This document shows, one piece after another, positions 1 to 11,324 of a stretch of 64,000 nt of DNA. The stretch is from Protonemura montana (Eukaryota; Arthropoda; Insecta; Plecoptera; Nemouridae). The number at the start of each line of letters is the position of its first letter. The stretch's first letter is position 1. Below the pieces are notes generated by a model. It was not told the DNA's origin. It did no database searches and saw only the letters and a list, made by a program, of their open reading frames with translations. The position numbers and the translations under genes were made by a program. Location of the stretch: positions 19,063,076-19,127,075 of the forward strand of contig OX387604.1 of the NCBI GenBank assembly GCA_947568835.1, in the 5' to 3' direction.

Positions 1-1202
1 CAACTTCGACCAAGTTTAGCGTATCATTGGTGCCTTCCATGAAGCTGTCGACATTAGTGTAGTTAAACACTCGCACTTGCATGAAGGGCTGAATCGGTGA
101 TTTCACCCACCAGTCATAGTTCTTGGTGTTCTTTTCTATCACCATGCCCTGCAGAAACAACATCAACATTCAGCAACGTTCAACAACTAGGAAACAGATG
201 GTTGGTGTCCTGGAAACACCTGTCCTCGTGAGATCAACGAAGTTGAGCAACACTGCGTTGGGTCAGTTATTGGATGGGTGACCACCGAACGGTTTAACGT
301 GTAGTAAAACCGATCATCGTGAGATCACCGAAGTTAAGCAACACTGCGTTGGATCAGTTATTGGATGGGTGACCACCGAACGGTTTGACGTGCTGGAAAC
401 ACCGGTCCTCGTGAGATCAACAGAGTTAAACTTCGGTGATCTCACATACGAGTAATACTCATAACGAACGCATCAATATTCGTCTCACTTGTTCGCAAAT
501 ACTGACAAACTAACATTTGTTGATAACGTCGTAGTTATTTATTTAATTCTCTGTTAATAAATGATGGTGCCAACACAGTATTAATAGTTCTTTTCCCTAT
601 TTAAGAAACTGGATGAATATAAAACTCGAGAAACCCCTATCTATTCTAGTAACTCTATCGTAAGTTTCTCGCGTAGACAATTATTTCTATTAATGTGGGC
701 TTTCTCCTTTTCGTTTTTTTTTTGTAACGTCTTATTTAGCTAGAAGCTATTAGGTGCATAACATTTTATTTTTTAACTTTCTGCCACTCTCTCATTTTTT
801 GTACAATTTTTTTAATTACTATTTTGTTTTCCTTGTTTCTTTCCTTATCTCATCACTTATTCTATTCCAATTTCTCACACCGTTCATTAATACCCTGTGT
901 TCCCCTCCTGAGCTTATAAATAACTTATCCTTATTTCTCCTTCCATGGTTATGTACCTGTGACAAATAATCTGTGGCTAAGACTTGTTTAATTATGTGTA
1001 TAAAACAAGTCACATTAGTGCTAATGTTACCGATTAATAAAGATTATACAACTGAAAGCTACTTCACCCTGGGTCGTGTAACATGAAGTGTAACATGACC
1101 TTGAACTCACCTGTGTGATCTTGTCTTCCACCATGTTGGTTCCCCACAAGACGATCGTGGCGAGAAGATTGGTACTAAGCAGGATTACAAGGAGAAGCAC
1201 AC
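1..1202 (-). CDS. CD36/scavenger receptor class B family protein, partial 5' exons
   Basis: Two minus-strand exons are visible, 1202-1111 and 149 running off the left edge. The first encodes a long hydrophobic stretch (GVLLLVILLSTNLLATIVLW) followed by NMVEDKITQ; the second reads GMVIEKNTKNYDWW..PIQPFMQVRVFNYTN. This is the N-terminal transmembrane helix and start of the ectodomain of CD36/SCARB/LIMP-2 proteins, which have W..PP.P.Y.QFY.FN.TNP at this point. The family binds lipoproteins, lipids or lysosomal cargo at membranes. Acceptor (ttcacag), donor (gtgagt) and acceptor (ctgcag) are good and the phase is consistent across the 961-bp intron. The exon with the start codon should lie at higher coordinates but was not found; the rest of the gene is outside the window. 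Family assignment is firm; the paralogue is not determined. Apart from the 5S-like repeats at 220-440 the intron holds nothing I recognise. Confidence 0.8.
220..440 (+). repeat. Tandem 5S-rRNA-like SINE heads
   Basis: Two nearly complete copies and one partial copy, period about 97 bp, of a segment that includes GAAGTTAAGCAACACTGCG and ATTGGATGGGTGACC. These match the A-box/intermediate and C-box parts of the 5S rRNA internal promoter. The same head is at the front of full SINEs at 14.5, 17.7 and (reversed) 43.6 kb. Here the SINE body is absent. The last copy runs into its own reverse complement (aacttcggtgatctcac), giving a hairpin at about 412-445. Confidence 0.7.
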
Positions 1203-1299
1203 CTGTGAAAAAACACACCACGTGGTTAGGTTTAACTACCAACTGCCTTGGAGTGCTTGCTAATTAGCGACTACAAATTAAAAATGCAACCTAACCTCT

Positions 1300-1430
1300 A
1301 TTCTTTATTCTCTGTACTCTGCACTATATACTCTATACTCTTTACTCAATTCTCTATACTCTATTCTCTATTCTCTATTCTCTATTCTCTATTCTCTATT
1401 CTCTGTACTCTATTCTCTATACCATAGGTT
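1300..1430. repeat. Pyrimidine-rich short tandem repeat (TATTCTC-like)
   Basis: Imperfect runs of 'ctctattctctattctctatt' type 7-mers. The same motif recurs at about 3901-3930, so this simple repeat brackets the repeat block between them. Confidence 0.8.
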
Positions 1431-1483
1431 CCCAAAGTGGTCCGTACCGACTGGCAGGTGGCCCCTTTCAAGAAAAAAGAAAA

Positions 1484-2017
1484 AGGGGGTCCATGAGATG
1501 TAAATGGGGGTCCATGAGCTGTAAAAGGGGGTCCATGAGCTGTAAATGGGGGTCCATGAGCTGTAAAAGGGGGTCCATGAGATGTAAATGGGGGTCCATG
1601 AGATGTAAAAGGGGGTCCATGAGCTGTAAATGGGGGTCCATGAGCTGTAAAAGGGGGTCCATGCGATGTAAATGGGGGTCCATGAGCTGTAAAAGGGGGT
1701 CCATGAGATGTAAATGGGGGTCCATGACTTGTAAATGGGGGTCCATGAGCTGTAAATGGGGGTCCATGAGCTGTAAATGGGGGTCCATGAGCTGTAAATG
1801 GGGGTCCATGAGCTGTAAATGGGGGTCCATGAGATGTAAATGGGGGTCCATGACTTGTAAATGGGGGTCCATGAGATGTAAATGGGGGTCCATGACTTGT
1901 AAATGGGGGTCCATGACTTGTAAATGGGGGTCCATGAGATGTAAATGGGGGTCCATGAGCTGTAAAAGGGGATCCATGCGATGTAAATGGGGGTTCATGC
2001 GATGTAAATAGGGGTCC
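1484..2017. repeat. 21-bp minisatellite, about 25 copies
   Basis: About 25 head-to-tail copies of a 21-bp unit GGGGGTCCATGAGCTGTAAAT with variants at a few fixed sites (agctg/agatg/acttg/gcgatg, and aaaag versus aaatg). The unit length is a multiple of three, so frames stay open on both strands; those frames are not genes. Just upstream, at about 1426-1470, is 'taggttcccaaagtggtcc', like the terminus of some hAT elements (CAGnGGTTCCCAAAnTGG). The array may therefore have grown inside a decayed hAT end; no matching other end was seen. Confidence 0.9.
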
Positions 2018-2137
2018 ACGGATCAGAGTCCATTTAGACTGCACGCATAGAAACTCAATGCGCGTTTAGCATTAACGAAGAACTTAAGGTACGTTGCGAA
2101 AGAGTAACCAACGGTACTGGCTTCAGAATGATATTTC

Positions 2138-2932
2138 CAGTGATGTATTGGTCAATACACGTGGGTGTACGCAGTCCACCCACTATTAATTTTATTTTTG
2201 GCCGTACCCCCACTTTGCATTTTTGAGGGAACGCAGGTGAACGCACGGGAACCCAGTATTAAATTATGATTATTCGAAATATCGTGCACCTCTTTATTTT
2301 CAAGACGAAAATATTCCAGTTAAGGGTTTCATTCCTAATAATTCACTTACTTAAAAATAGACCTAGCAAGAATGACACTGTATGCGAACGTACTAAGAGT
2401 AGGTAGACTGGAATTATGTCGGCGTCGCGACTCACAACAAAGGGGTTAGTTAGAACCGTATTACTATTATCACGTAGGGAAGTCGGTAGCCGCTTTCGCG
2501 GCGTCGCACGGTGGTGCAAGCTCTCAGAAGCAAGCCCACTTCAAATAATAAGAATTCGCAGGAAAGACAAAAATACAAACAATAACCTAATTGCAACATA
2601 CGAGCCGCACTGGACGAGTTGGTTCAATTCAAGATGCAGAAGAGGAAGCAAGTGGATTTGCGTTCCCTTTGGGGCCTTGCTCCTCTTAAAAAACCAAAAT
2701 TTGGTTTGGGTCATTCCAAGCCCAATTTCATCGTAAACTCGTAGACTGACTCCAAAAAAACCTTAGAATAAAAATGCACTTAGAGCTGCACCCAAAGCCC
2801 CCTATTTCCCACTCTTTCGGTGCATTCACCTTGGGTCTCCTCCTCCCCCCCCCCCCCCTCCCCCGCCCAACCGACACAAATATTAGGTCATTTTTGCGTA
2901 CCCCCACTAAAAATTTTACGAATACATCACTG
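2138..2932. mobile_element. Non-autonomous hAT element (MITE), with 8-bp target duplication
   Basis: Ends are CAGTGATGTATT... and ...AATACATCACTG as inverted repeats, with further inverted similarity inward (gtacgcag/gtgggtgtacg against cgtacccccac). An exact 8-bp direct repeat GATATTTC flanks it at 2130-2137 and 2933-2940. Eight-base duplications and CAG..CTG termini are typical of hAT transposons. Length is 795 bp. No transposase is recognisable, though a 106-codon open frame (2416-2736, plus) of unknown nature lies inside. A short C-rich tract is at about 2847-2862. The exact target duplication suggests a fairly recent insertion. Confidence 0.8.
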
Positions 2933-3044
2933 GATATTTCTGTTGCTGATCCTGCATTGTGGGATGTCGCAAGAAAGTTTTTGTAGAATTTCCTTCTTCA
3001 TACCTCGTTGAAAGAGGTCACCAATCTTAAATTTAGAAATATTG

Positions 3045-3800
3045 TATTTACGTTGATCACTATATTGTATTTACATTGATCACTATATTGTATTTACATT
3101 GAGCACCATTGTATTAACATTGATAACTATATTGTATTTACATTGATAACTATATTGTATTTACATTGAGCACTATTGTGTTTACATTGAGCACCATTTT
3201 ATTTACATTGATAACTATATTGTATTTACATTGAGCACCATTGTATTTACATTGATAACTTTATCGTATTTACATTTAGCACCATTGTATTTACATTGAA
3301 CACCATTGTATTTACATTGATAAATATATTGTATTTACATTTAGCACCATTGTATTTACATTGAACACCTTTGTATTTACATTGAGCAGAATATTGTAAT
3401 TACATTGAACACCATTGTATTTACATTGAACACCATTGTATTTACATTGAGCACCATTGTATTTACATTGATAACTATATTGTATTTCCATTGAGCACCA
3501 TTCTATTTACCTATTGAACAGCATATTGTAATTACATTGAACACCATTGTATTTACATTGATCACCATATTGTATTTACATTGTGCACCATTGTATTTAC
3601 ATTGAGCAGCATATTGTAATTACATTGAACACCATTGTATTTACATTGATCACCATATTGTACTTACATTGATAACTATATTGTATTTATATTGATCACC
3701 ATATTGTATTTACATTGTGCACCATTGTATTTACATTGAGCAGCAAATTGTAATTAAAGTGAACACCATTGTATTTACATTGATCACCAAATTGTGTTTA
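3045..3800. repeat. AT-rich minisatellite, about 21-24 bp unit
   Basis: Some 35 degenerate copies of an 'ATTGTATTTACATTGAGCACC' type unit, with alternating endings (gagcacc, gataactat, gaacacc, gatcaccat, gagcagcat). The mix of variants in irregular order suggests an older, more diverged array than the 33-bp array that follows. No gene is seen within it. Confidence 0.9.
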
Positions 3801-3998
3801 AATTTGTATTTAGAAAGTTTAGAAAACTTCCACACCATACATCCAGGGTGGTTGGGGGAAGGGCCTGCGAGGGGTTAACGGGGAAAATTTTTTGGGAAAC
3901 TATTCTCTATTCTCTATTCTCTATTGTCAATTATTTATTATTTATTCTTAATTATCTATTGTCTATCTATCCTCCCCCCCCCCCCCTCCCCCTGGGCC

Positions 3999-6900
3999 TG
4001 AATCCAGGTGTACAGGTTAGCCAACAAGATCTGAATCCAGGTCTACAGGTTAGCCAACAAGATCTGAATCCAGGTCTACAGGTTAGCCAACAAGATCTGA
4101 ATCCAGGTCTACAGGTTAGCCAACAAGATCTGAATCCAGGTCTACAGGTTAGCCAACAAGATCTGAATCCAGGTCTACAGGTTAGCCAACAAGATCTGAA
4201 TCCAGGTCTACAGGTTAGCCAACAAGATCTGAATCCAGGTCTACAGGTTAGCCAACAAGATCTGAATCCAGGTCTACAGGTTAGCCAACAAGATCTGAAT
4301 CCAGGTCTACAGGTTAGCCAACAAGATCTGAATCCAGGTCTACAGGTTAGCCAACAAGATCTGAATCCAGGTCTACAGGTTAGCCAACAAGATCTGAATC
4401 CAGGTCTACAGGTTAGCCAACAAGATCTGAATCCAGGTCTACAGGTTAGCCAACAAGATCTGAATCCAGGTCTACAGGTTAGCCAACAAGATCTGAATCC
4501 AGGTCTACAGGTTAGCCAACAAGATCTGAATCCAGGTCTACAGGTTAGCCAACAAGATCTGAATCCAGGTCTACAGGTTAGCCAACAAGATCTGAATCCA
4601 GGTCTACAGGTTAGCCAACAAGATCTGAATCCAGGTGTACAGGTTAGCCAACAAGATCTGAATCCAGGTCTACAGGTTAGCCAACAAGATCTGAATCCAG
4701 GTCTACAGGTTAGCCAACAAGATCTGAATCCAGGTCTACAGGTTAGCCAACAAGATCTGAATCCAGGTCTACAGGTTAGCCAACAAGATCTGAATCCAGG
4801 TCTACAGGTTAGCCAACAAGATCTGAATCCAGGTCTACAGGTTAGCCAACAAGATCTGAATCCAGGTCTACAGGTTAGCCAACAAGATCTGAATCCAGGT
4901 CTACAGGTTAGCCAACAAGATCTGAATCCAGGTCTACAGGTTAGCCAACAAGATCTGAATCCAGGTCTACAGGTTAGCCAACAAGATCTGAATCCAGGTC
5001 TACAGGTTAGCCAACAAGATCTGAATCCAGGTCTACAGGTTAGCCAACAAGATCTGAATCCAGGTCTACAGGTTAGCCAACAAGATCTGAATCCAGGTCT
5101 ACAGGTTAGCCAACAAGATCTGAATCCAGGTCTACAGGTTAGCCAACAAGATCTGAATCCAGGTCTACAGGTTAGCCAACAAGATCTGAATCCAGGTCTA
5201 CAGGTTAGCCAACAAGATCTGAATCCAGGTCTACAGGTTAGCCAACAAGATCTGAATCCAGGTCTACAGGTTAGCCAACAAGATCTGAATCCAGGTCTAC
5301 AGGTTAGCCAACAAGATCTGAATCCAGGTCTACAGGTTAGCCAACAAGATCTGAATCCAGGTCTACAGGTTAGCCAACAAGATCTGAATCCAGGTCTACA
5401 GGTTAGCCAACAAGATCTGAATCCAGGTGTACAGGTTAGCCAACAAGATCTGAATCCAGGTCTACAGGTTAGCCAACAAGATCTGAATCCAGGTCTACAG
5501 GTTAGCCAACAAGATCTGAATCCAGGTCTACAGGTTAGCCAACAAGATCTGAATCCAGGTCTACAGGTTAGCCAACAAGATCTGAATCCAGGTCTACAGG
5601 TTAGCCAACAAGATCTGAATCCAGGTCTACAGGTTAGCCAACAAGATCTGAATCCAGGTCTACAGGTTAGCCAACAAGATCTGAATCCAGGTCTACAGGT
5701 TAGCCAACAAGATCTGAATCCAGGTCTACAGGTTAGCCAACAAGATCTGAATCCAGGTCTACAGGTTAGCCAACAAGATCTGAATCCAGGTCTACAGGTT
5801 AGCCAACAAGATCTGAATCCAGGTCTACAGGTTAGCCAACAAGATCTGAATCCAGGTCTACAGGTTAGCCAACAAGATCTGAATCCAGGTCTACAGGTTA
5901 GCCAACAAGATCTGAATCCAGGTCTACAGGTTAGCCAACAAGATCTGAATCCAGGTCTACAGGTTAGCCAACAAGATCTGAATCCAGGTCTACAGGTTAG
6001 CCAACAAGATCTGAATCCAGGTCTACAGGTTAGCCAACAAGATCTGAATCCAGGTGTACAGGTTAGCCAACAAGATCTGAATCCAGGTCTACAGGTTAGC
6101 CAACAAGATCTGAATCCAGGTCTACAGGTTAGCCAACAAGATCTGAATCCAGGTCTACAGGTTAGCCAACAAGATCTGAATCCAGGTCTACAGGTTAGCC
6201 AACAAGATCTGAATCCAGGTCTACAGGTTAGCCAACAAGATCTGAATCCAGGTCTACAGGTTAGCCAACAAGATCTGAATCCAGGTCTACAGGTTAGCCA
6301 ACAAGATCTGAATCCAGGTCTACAGGTTAGCCAACAAGATCTGAATCCAGGTCTACAGGTTAGCCAACAAGATCTGAATCCAGGTCTACAGGTTAGCCAA
6401 CAAGATCTGAATCCAGGTCTACAGGTTAGCCAACAAGATCTGAATCCAGGTCTACAGGTTAGCCAACAAGATCTGAATCCAGGTCTACAGGTTAGCCAAC
6501 AAGATCTGAATCCAGGTCTACAGGTTAGCCAACAAGATCTGAATCCAGGTCTACAGGTTAGCCAACAAGATCTGAATCCAGGTCTACAGGTTAGCCAACA
6601 AGATCTGAATCCAGGTCTACAGGTTAGCCAACAAGATCTGAATCCAGGTCTACAGGTTAGCCAACAAGATCTGAATCCAGGTCTACAGGTTAGCCAACAA
6701 GATCTGAATCCAGGTCTACAGGTTAGCCAACAAGATCTGAATCCAGGTCTACAGGTTAGCCAACAAGATCTGAATCCAGGTCTACAGGTTAGCCAACAAG
6801 ATCTGAATCCAGGTCTACAGGTTAGCCAACAAGATCTGAATCCAGGTCTACAGGTTAGCCAACAAGATCTGAATCCAGGTCTACAGGTTAGCCAACAAGA

Positions 6901-8050
6901 TCTGAATCCAGGTCTACAGGTTAGCCAACAAGATCTGAATCCAGGTGTACAGGTTAGCCAACAAGATCTGAATCCAGGTCTACAGGTTAGCCAACAAGAT
7001 CTGAATCCAGGTCTACAGGTTAGCCAACAAGATCTGAATCCAGGTCTACAGGTTAGCCAACAAGATCTGAATCCAGGTCTACAGGTTAGCCAACAAGATC
7101 TGAATCCAGGTCTACAGGTTAGCCAACAAGATCTGAATCCAGGTCTACAGGTTAGCCAACAAGATCTGAATCCAGGTCTACAGGTTAGCCAACAAGATCT
7201 GAATCCAGGTCTACAGGTTAGCCAACAAGATCTGAATCCAGGTCTACAGGTTAGCCAACAAGATCTGAATCCAGGTCTACAGGTTAGCCAACAAGATCTG
7301 AATCCAGGTCTACAGGTTAGCCAACAAGATCTGAATCCAGGTCTACAGGTTAGCCAACAAGATCTGAATCCAGGTATACAGGTTAGCCAACAAGATCTGA
7401 ATCCAGGTCTACAGGTTAGCCAACAAGATCTGAATCCAGGTCTACAGGTTAGCCAACAAGATCTGAATCCAGATGTACAGGTTAGCCAACAAGATCTGAA
7501 TCCAGGTCTACAGGTTAGCCAACAAGATCTGAATCCAGGTCTACAGGTTAGCCAACAAGATCTGAATCCAGGTCTACAGGTTAGCCAACAAGATCTGAAT
7601 CCAGGTCTACAGGTTAGCCAACAAGATCTGAATCCAGGTCTACAGGTTAGCCAACAAGATCTGAATCCAGGTCTACAGGTTAGCCAACAAGATCTGAATC
7701 CAGGTCTACAGGTTAGCCAACAAGATCTGAATCCAGGTCTACAGGTTAGCCAACAAGATCTGAATCCAGGTCTACAGGTTAGCCAACAAGATCTGAATCC
7801 AGGTCTACAGGTTAGCCAACAAGATCTGAATCCAGGTCTACAGGTTAGCCAACAAGATCTGAATCCAGGTCTACAGGTTAGCCAACAAGATCTGAATCCA
7901 GGTCTACAGGTTAGCCAACAAGATCTGAATCCAGGTCTACAGGTTAGCCAACAAGATCTGAATCCAGGTCTACAGGTTAGCCAACAAGATCTGAATCCAG
8001 GTGAACAGGTTAGCCAACAAGATCTAAATCCAGGTGTACAGGTTTTTGAG
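3999..8050. repeat. 33-bp tandem array, about 122 copies, highly homogeneous
   Basis: A 33-bp unit containing AGGTTAGCC, AACAAGATCT (a BglII site in each unit) and GAATCCAGG repeats about 122 times with hardly any change. Most copies read GGTCTACAGG; rare variants read GGTGTACAGG at 4007, 4634, 5426, 6053 and 6944, with GGTATACAGG at about 7373 and a diverged copy at about 7471. Spacing of the GTG variants is 19, 24, 19 and 27 units, which hints at duplication of larger blocks. Edge copies are more diverged, as in unequal-exchange arrays. Because 33 is a multiple of three and the unit lacks stops in some frames, reading frames of more than 1300 codons run through on both strands. I treat these as artefacts of the repeat. 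A C-tract (3971-3992) precedes the array. Confidence 0.95.
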
Positions 8051-9190
8051 TGTTTAATTGAAAAAAAAAACACTCGTCGCAAATTATTGTCGCTTTGTTA
8101 CATGCATTGATTATGAAGATAAAGAAAGATTTCAAATGAAGGAGAAGAAAATTGGCCGTGTCTGGCAGAGACAGTGCATAGGCGACCCCCAAGCTCATCT
8201 GGAATTGTCTGAGATTGAAAGTAATCTCAAGCAATTGTAAGAGAGTGGAGTACTGGATGTAATGTCTGCTCAATTCAGCACTTGCTAAGCCACGCGAGCT
8301 CGTCTGGGTACCAACCAATTGGCTAATGCTTCAACTGAATTTATCTCTTTCTCTACGTAAAAATCAGTTGAAAAAAAAATCTATGTTTTTTTTGTTGTTA
8401 TAATTATTGATCGGCAATCGCGTGATTTCGTCGTTGGTCTCTAGCTTCGTGGCCGTGACTTTTGGATAACCCATGACCTGCACCAATGCCTTCGATAGCA
8501 TCTTGTCTTCGATAGACCCTGGTGTCGGGGACACTTTTTGGCCTCTTCTTAGCGCTTTGTTGTATACTAAGAATCCTTGTTCAACTACTACACACTAGCC
8601 ATCTGGTCTTGCGAAATATCAATGGCTACTAGCCCCAGTGCGAAATCAGTAGTTTGAAAAGCTGATTTGTTATCCATATTGCACCCAAACATTACATAGG
8701 AGCCAGTTAGGTAAGGAATCGTAAATAACCCTTTGCCAGAATTTCAAGGTGTCTTAAAAAAATAAGTTTTCACTTAAATAAATTCTCCGCATTATTGCAA
8801 GAAGCATTCACGGACTCAATTTTTTACCGAGCATGCGATTCTTTGCGTTTTGGAAATTCTAGGAGACAAATTCTGCGAAAAATAGTCCTTCTTTTTTGAA
8901 GAGATTGCTAAGTTCAAGTCATTTGACTAGTTTTTAAATGATTGATAGATCTCTCTCATTCTAAACTTGAAATGTATTTTTTGTTTTGTTTTTACAACTG
9001 TAAATACGTTCTTAGTTAAGAAGGGATTCCTGTTACTTGGGTTGATTGTAGACAAAACCTTCGCAAGATCCAAGCAGGTTACTTGCTTGAAACCGTCGAC
9101 AATCTAAACCCACCCCAACATACCAGGCAATCACATCAGACCACAATTCAAAAATTCGTATTACAAACATTGCGGATCTCACCCGAAATA
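8051..9190. other. Intergenic, nothing recognised
   Basis: AT-rich unique-looking DNA after the 33-bp array. No convincing exon, RNA gene or transposon terminus was seen on either strand. Confidence 0.5.
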
Positions 9191-9197
9191 CCAAGGA

Positions 9198-9352
9198 CAA
9201 ACCCGGCACGTGTCGTTCTTGCACCGGGATTTTTGTGCCTCTAAACTCAAAATGAGCAGCACTCACCAGAAATCTTGAGAGCTAAGACCCAAGGACAGCC
9301 CCGGCACGTGTCGTTCTTGCAGCGGGCTTTTTGGACCTCCCCAAACTCAAGC
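9198..9352. repeat. Direct repeat pair of about 60 bp
   Basis: Two copies of a segment around CCGGCACGTGTCGTTCTTGC (about 9200-9255 and 9288-9350), each preceded by 'ccaaggac' and followed by 'cgggnttttt..cctc..aaactcaa'. The copies are imperfect. Each carries a CACGTG E-box, but no gene context supports a regulatory role. Confidence 0.7.
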
Positions 9353-10350
9353 GAATTGTCCATGGAGTCGGGTTTATCGGCCATCTCTCCCGATGACCGA
9401 TCACTCGATGAACAGGCGCCTGAACACAGTTTCCTGGCTCCGTAATTTTATCAAGGAAACTCGTGAAAATATTTTATCTCAATATTTTGCAAATGCAAAA
9501 ATATTTCACAAATTCCCAAAAAAAATCGTGCGTATCTTTTTCACCAGTATAATCAATAACTATAAAAAAGTACGGTAGTTAACAAAAACTTTTTTCGAAA
9601 CCTTTTTCGCGTTACTCGATAAAAATATGTTTTATGTTAAATGAATGTTTTTAAGTAGTTCCTTTAGTAGATCCACCCTCGTCGACAGCAGAAAGTGTTT
9701 GAAAGGTTTAAATATCATTCCAGCGGCAGTTGCGTAAGTAATTCTTATCTATAGCTTGAGAAGCGCATGCTTTCGGTCCATTCATGCACTAATATGATTA
9801 AGACGTTTACGCCTCTCCTCTCCCCCCTCCTGTCGAAGTCTTACGGTTGACTTGGTTTGTGGAAAGGATGCGGTCGTGGCTTGTCACTTTTCTTGGCAAA
9901 CCGCCGAGCTCTCCGTCGAGTCGTCGCATTTGCCAAACGCCGACCTTGAATAATTCCCACCCCGGGCCGTTTCACGGGTTGACATTGATCTCAGTTGACG
10001 GAGCTGCGATTCTTCGAATCTTTTCAGAATCAGCTATATATCTTAAGGCTTACCTCGAGATTCTCTCTGAGATTTTGGTGGATAGTAAGATTGATTTTCC
10101 CTACAGACGGGTCATGGAAAGTTATGTCAAAGTGAAAACAAATGGATATTATCCAGATATAAAATGAGTTAGTACTGTTGCTTCATGAAAATTGCATGAA
10201 ATGTCACTTCTAAGAGATATGGTAAGAAATAATAACACGACAGAGGTAAGTGATAGCACAAAGACAGACAGGATGCTGCTAAGTCAGAGAATTTCATCAA
10301 AATTATCGTAACAACCTATCCACTCAACGATATGTTCAAAGAATAGCAAA
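9353..10350. other. Intergenic, nothing recognised
   Basis: No exon, RNA gene or mobile-element boundary could be supported. A plus-strand open frame at 9847-10167 has no splice-site or homology support. Confidence 0.5.
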
Positions 10351-10354
10351 GATT

Positions 10355-10456
10355 GAACCGTTAGCCATAGATTAGACCACTAGCCATGGATTGGACCACT
10401 AGCCATGGATTGGAACACTAACCATGGTTGAACCACTAGTCATGGATTGGAATGGA
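10355..10456. repeat. 20-bp tandem repeat, about 5 copies
   Basis: Imperfect copies of 'ACCACTAGCCATGGATTGG' in direct orientation. They end about 30 bp before the TATA-like sequence at 10485. Confidence 0.8.
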
Positions 10457-10484
10457 CAACTAGGCGACCACCTTTAGCTTTAAC

Positions 10485-10552
10485 ATATAAAGACACCACC
10501 TGCAACCCTCAACACATCGGATTTAATATGTTCAAATTGCTTGCAGTTGCAG
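10485..10552 (+). promoter_or_regulatory. Possible TATA promoter plus signal-peptide mini-exon
   Basis: A TATA-like box (ATATAAAG, 10485-10492) is followed 36 bp later by ATG at 10528. The ATG opens a 25-bp stretch coding MFKLLAVA, with a splice-donor-like CAG|GTGTTT at 10552/10553. A short first coding exon that interrupts a signal peptide after about 8 residues is common in small secreted-protein genes of invertebrates. No continuing exon was found in the next 1.5 kb, so this could be a truncated gene, a gene with a distant second exon, or chance. Confidence 0.3.
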
Positions 10553-10741
10553 GTGTTTTAACCTTTGACCAAGGCACACGTGTTTTGGCTGGCAGCCGCT
10601 ATTGACGGCTGGAACTTGAAGGTAAGAGCGGCGCTGAATTCGACAAAAACCGTCGAAAGTACACAACAATTCGACACAGTTTTTAAGCCGCCGATTTGAA
10701 AACTCAAGAGCTCCAGCCTAGAGAGTGTGTGAAAATGAGCG

Positions 10742-10858
10742 TTGGTCCAGTGCTGAGGCAGGTACGCATTGGAGAGGACAGCCACTTAGCACCGTCGATC
10801 TAGTGCTGAGGGGGTAGCCGCTGGAGAGGACAGCTGACAGGCACCGTCGGTCGACTCG
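10742..10858. repeat. Direct duplication of about 52 bp
   Basis: Two adjacent imperfect copies of a segment running from GTGCTGAGG through TGGAGAGGACAGC to GCACCGTCGG (about 10748-10800 and 10801-10856). The surrounding 10600-10970 is locally GC-rich compared with the rest of the window. No gene was recognised here. Confidence 0.7.
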
Positions 10859-10859
10859 A

Positions 10860-11324
10860 CGCTCTCAAGTTGTTGCCGTCAGGCGGAGGGCGCCGTGGCG
10901 TCGACCGACGCTGGCGCTAACCGGCGGCCGCTTGAGCAACCTCGCTCCTGGCGTTTTTTCGAACTGCTAGTGCGTACGCATTATGTTATTGGAAGAATTC
11001 ATTGAGATTGATTGCGATTGACTACGATTGGTTAAGACTGATTGCGACTTGTGCATAAAATTGAAGTTGAATCTGAAATTTTAAACCAACAGTTAACTTA
11101 TTAGAACTTTTGTGTCTTGAATCTGGTATTGGCAGCCCCCTATTCTGTATTAACATATTTGTCCGGTCCTTTGTGCGATTGTTAATGTTTTAATACTTGC
11201 TTTCGATAGGTTTTGAATTTTGTTTCAGTATCTACTTAAATAAAGGCCTGCCAAATGCCTGGTGTAGACTCATTGATCTCAAAACATTCGGCCAGGCAGT
11301 CCGCCCATTGATGGATTGATTAGT
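10860..11324. other. Intergenic, nothing recognised
   Basis: GC-rich at first, then AT-rich. A short run of variants of 'attgcgattgactacgattg' lies at about 10995-11045. No gene seen. Confidence 0.5.

Noticed and set aside
220-440. 5S rRNA genes
   Set aside because: Only the internal-promoter part is 5S-like; the 5' and 3' ends that form helix I are missing, and the same segment heads a SINE elsewhere.
1382-2044. Long frames on both strands over the 21-bp array
   Set aside because: Unit length is a multiple of three; these frames are by-products of the minisatellite.
2416-2736. Possible gene of 106 codons
   Set aside because: It lies wholly inside the hAT MITE, has no recognised homology and no splice context.
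3999-8050. CRISPR-like array
   Set aside because: Repeats are directly abutting with no unique spacers, and the genome is animal.
3794-8110. Open frames of 1438 and 1371 codons on the two strands
   Set aside because: They are produced by a stop-free 33-bp unit repeated about 122 times. Neither has conserved flanking exons or codon-level evidence of selection.
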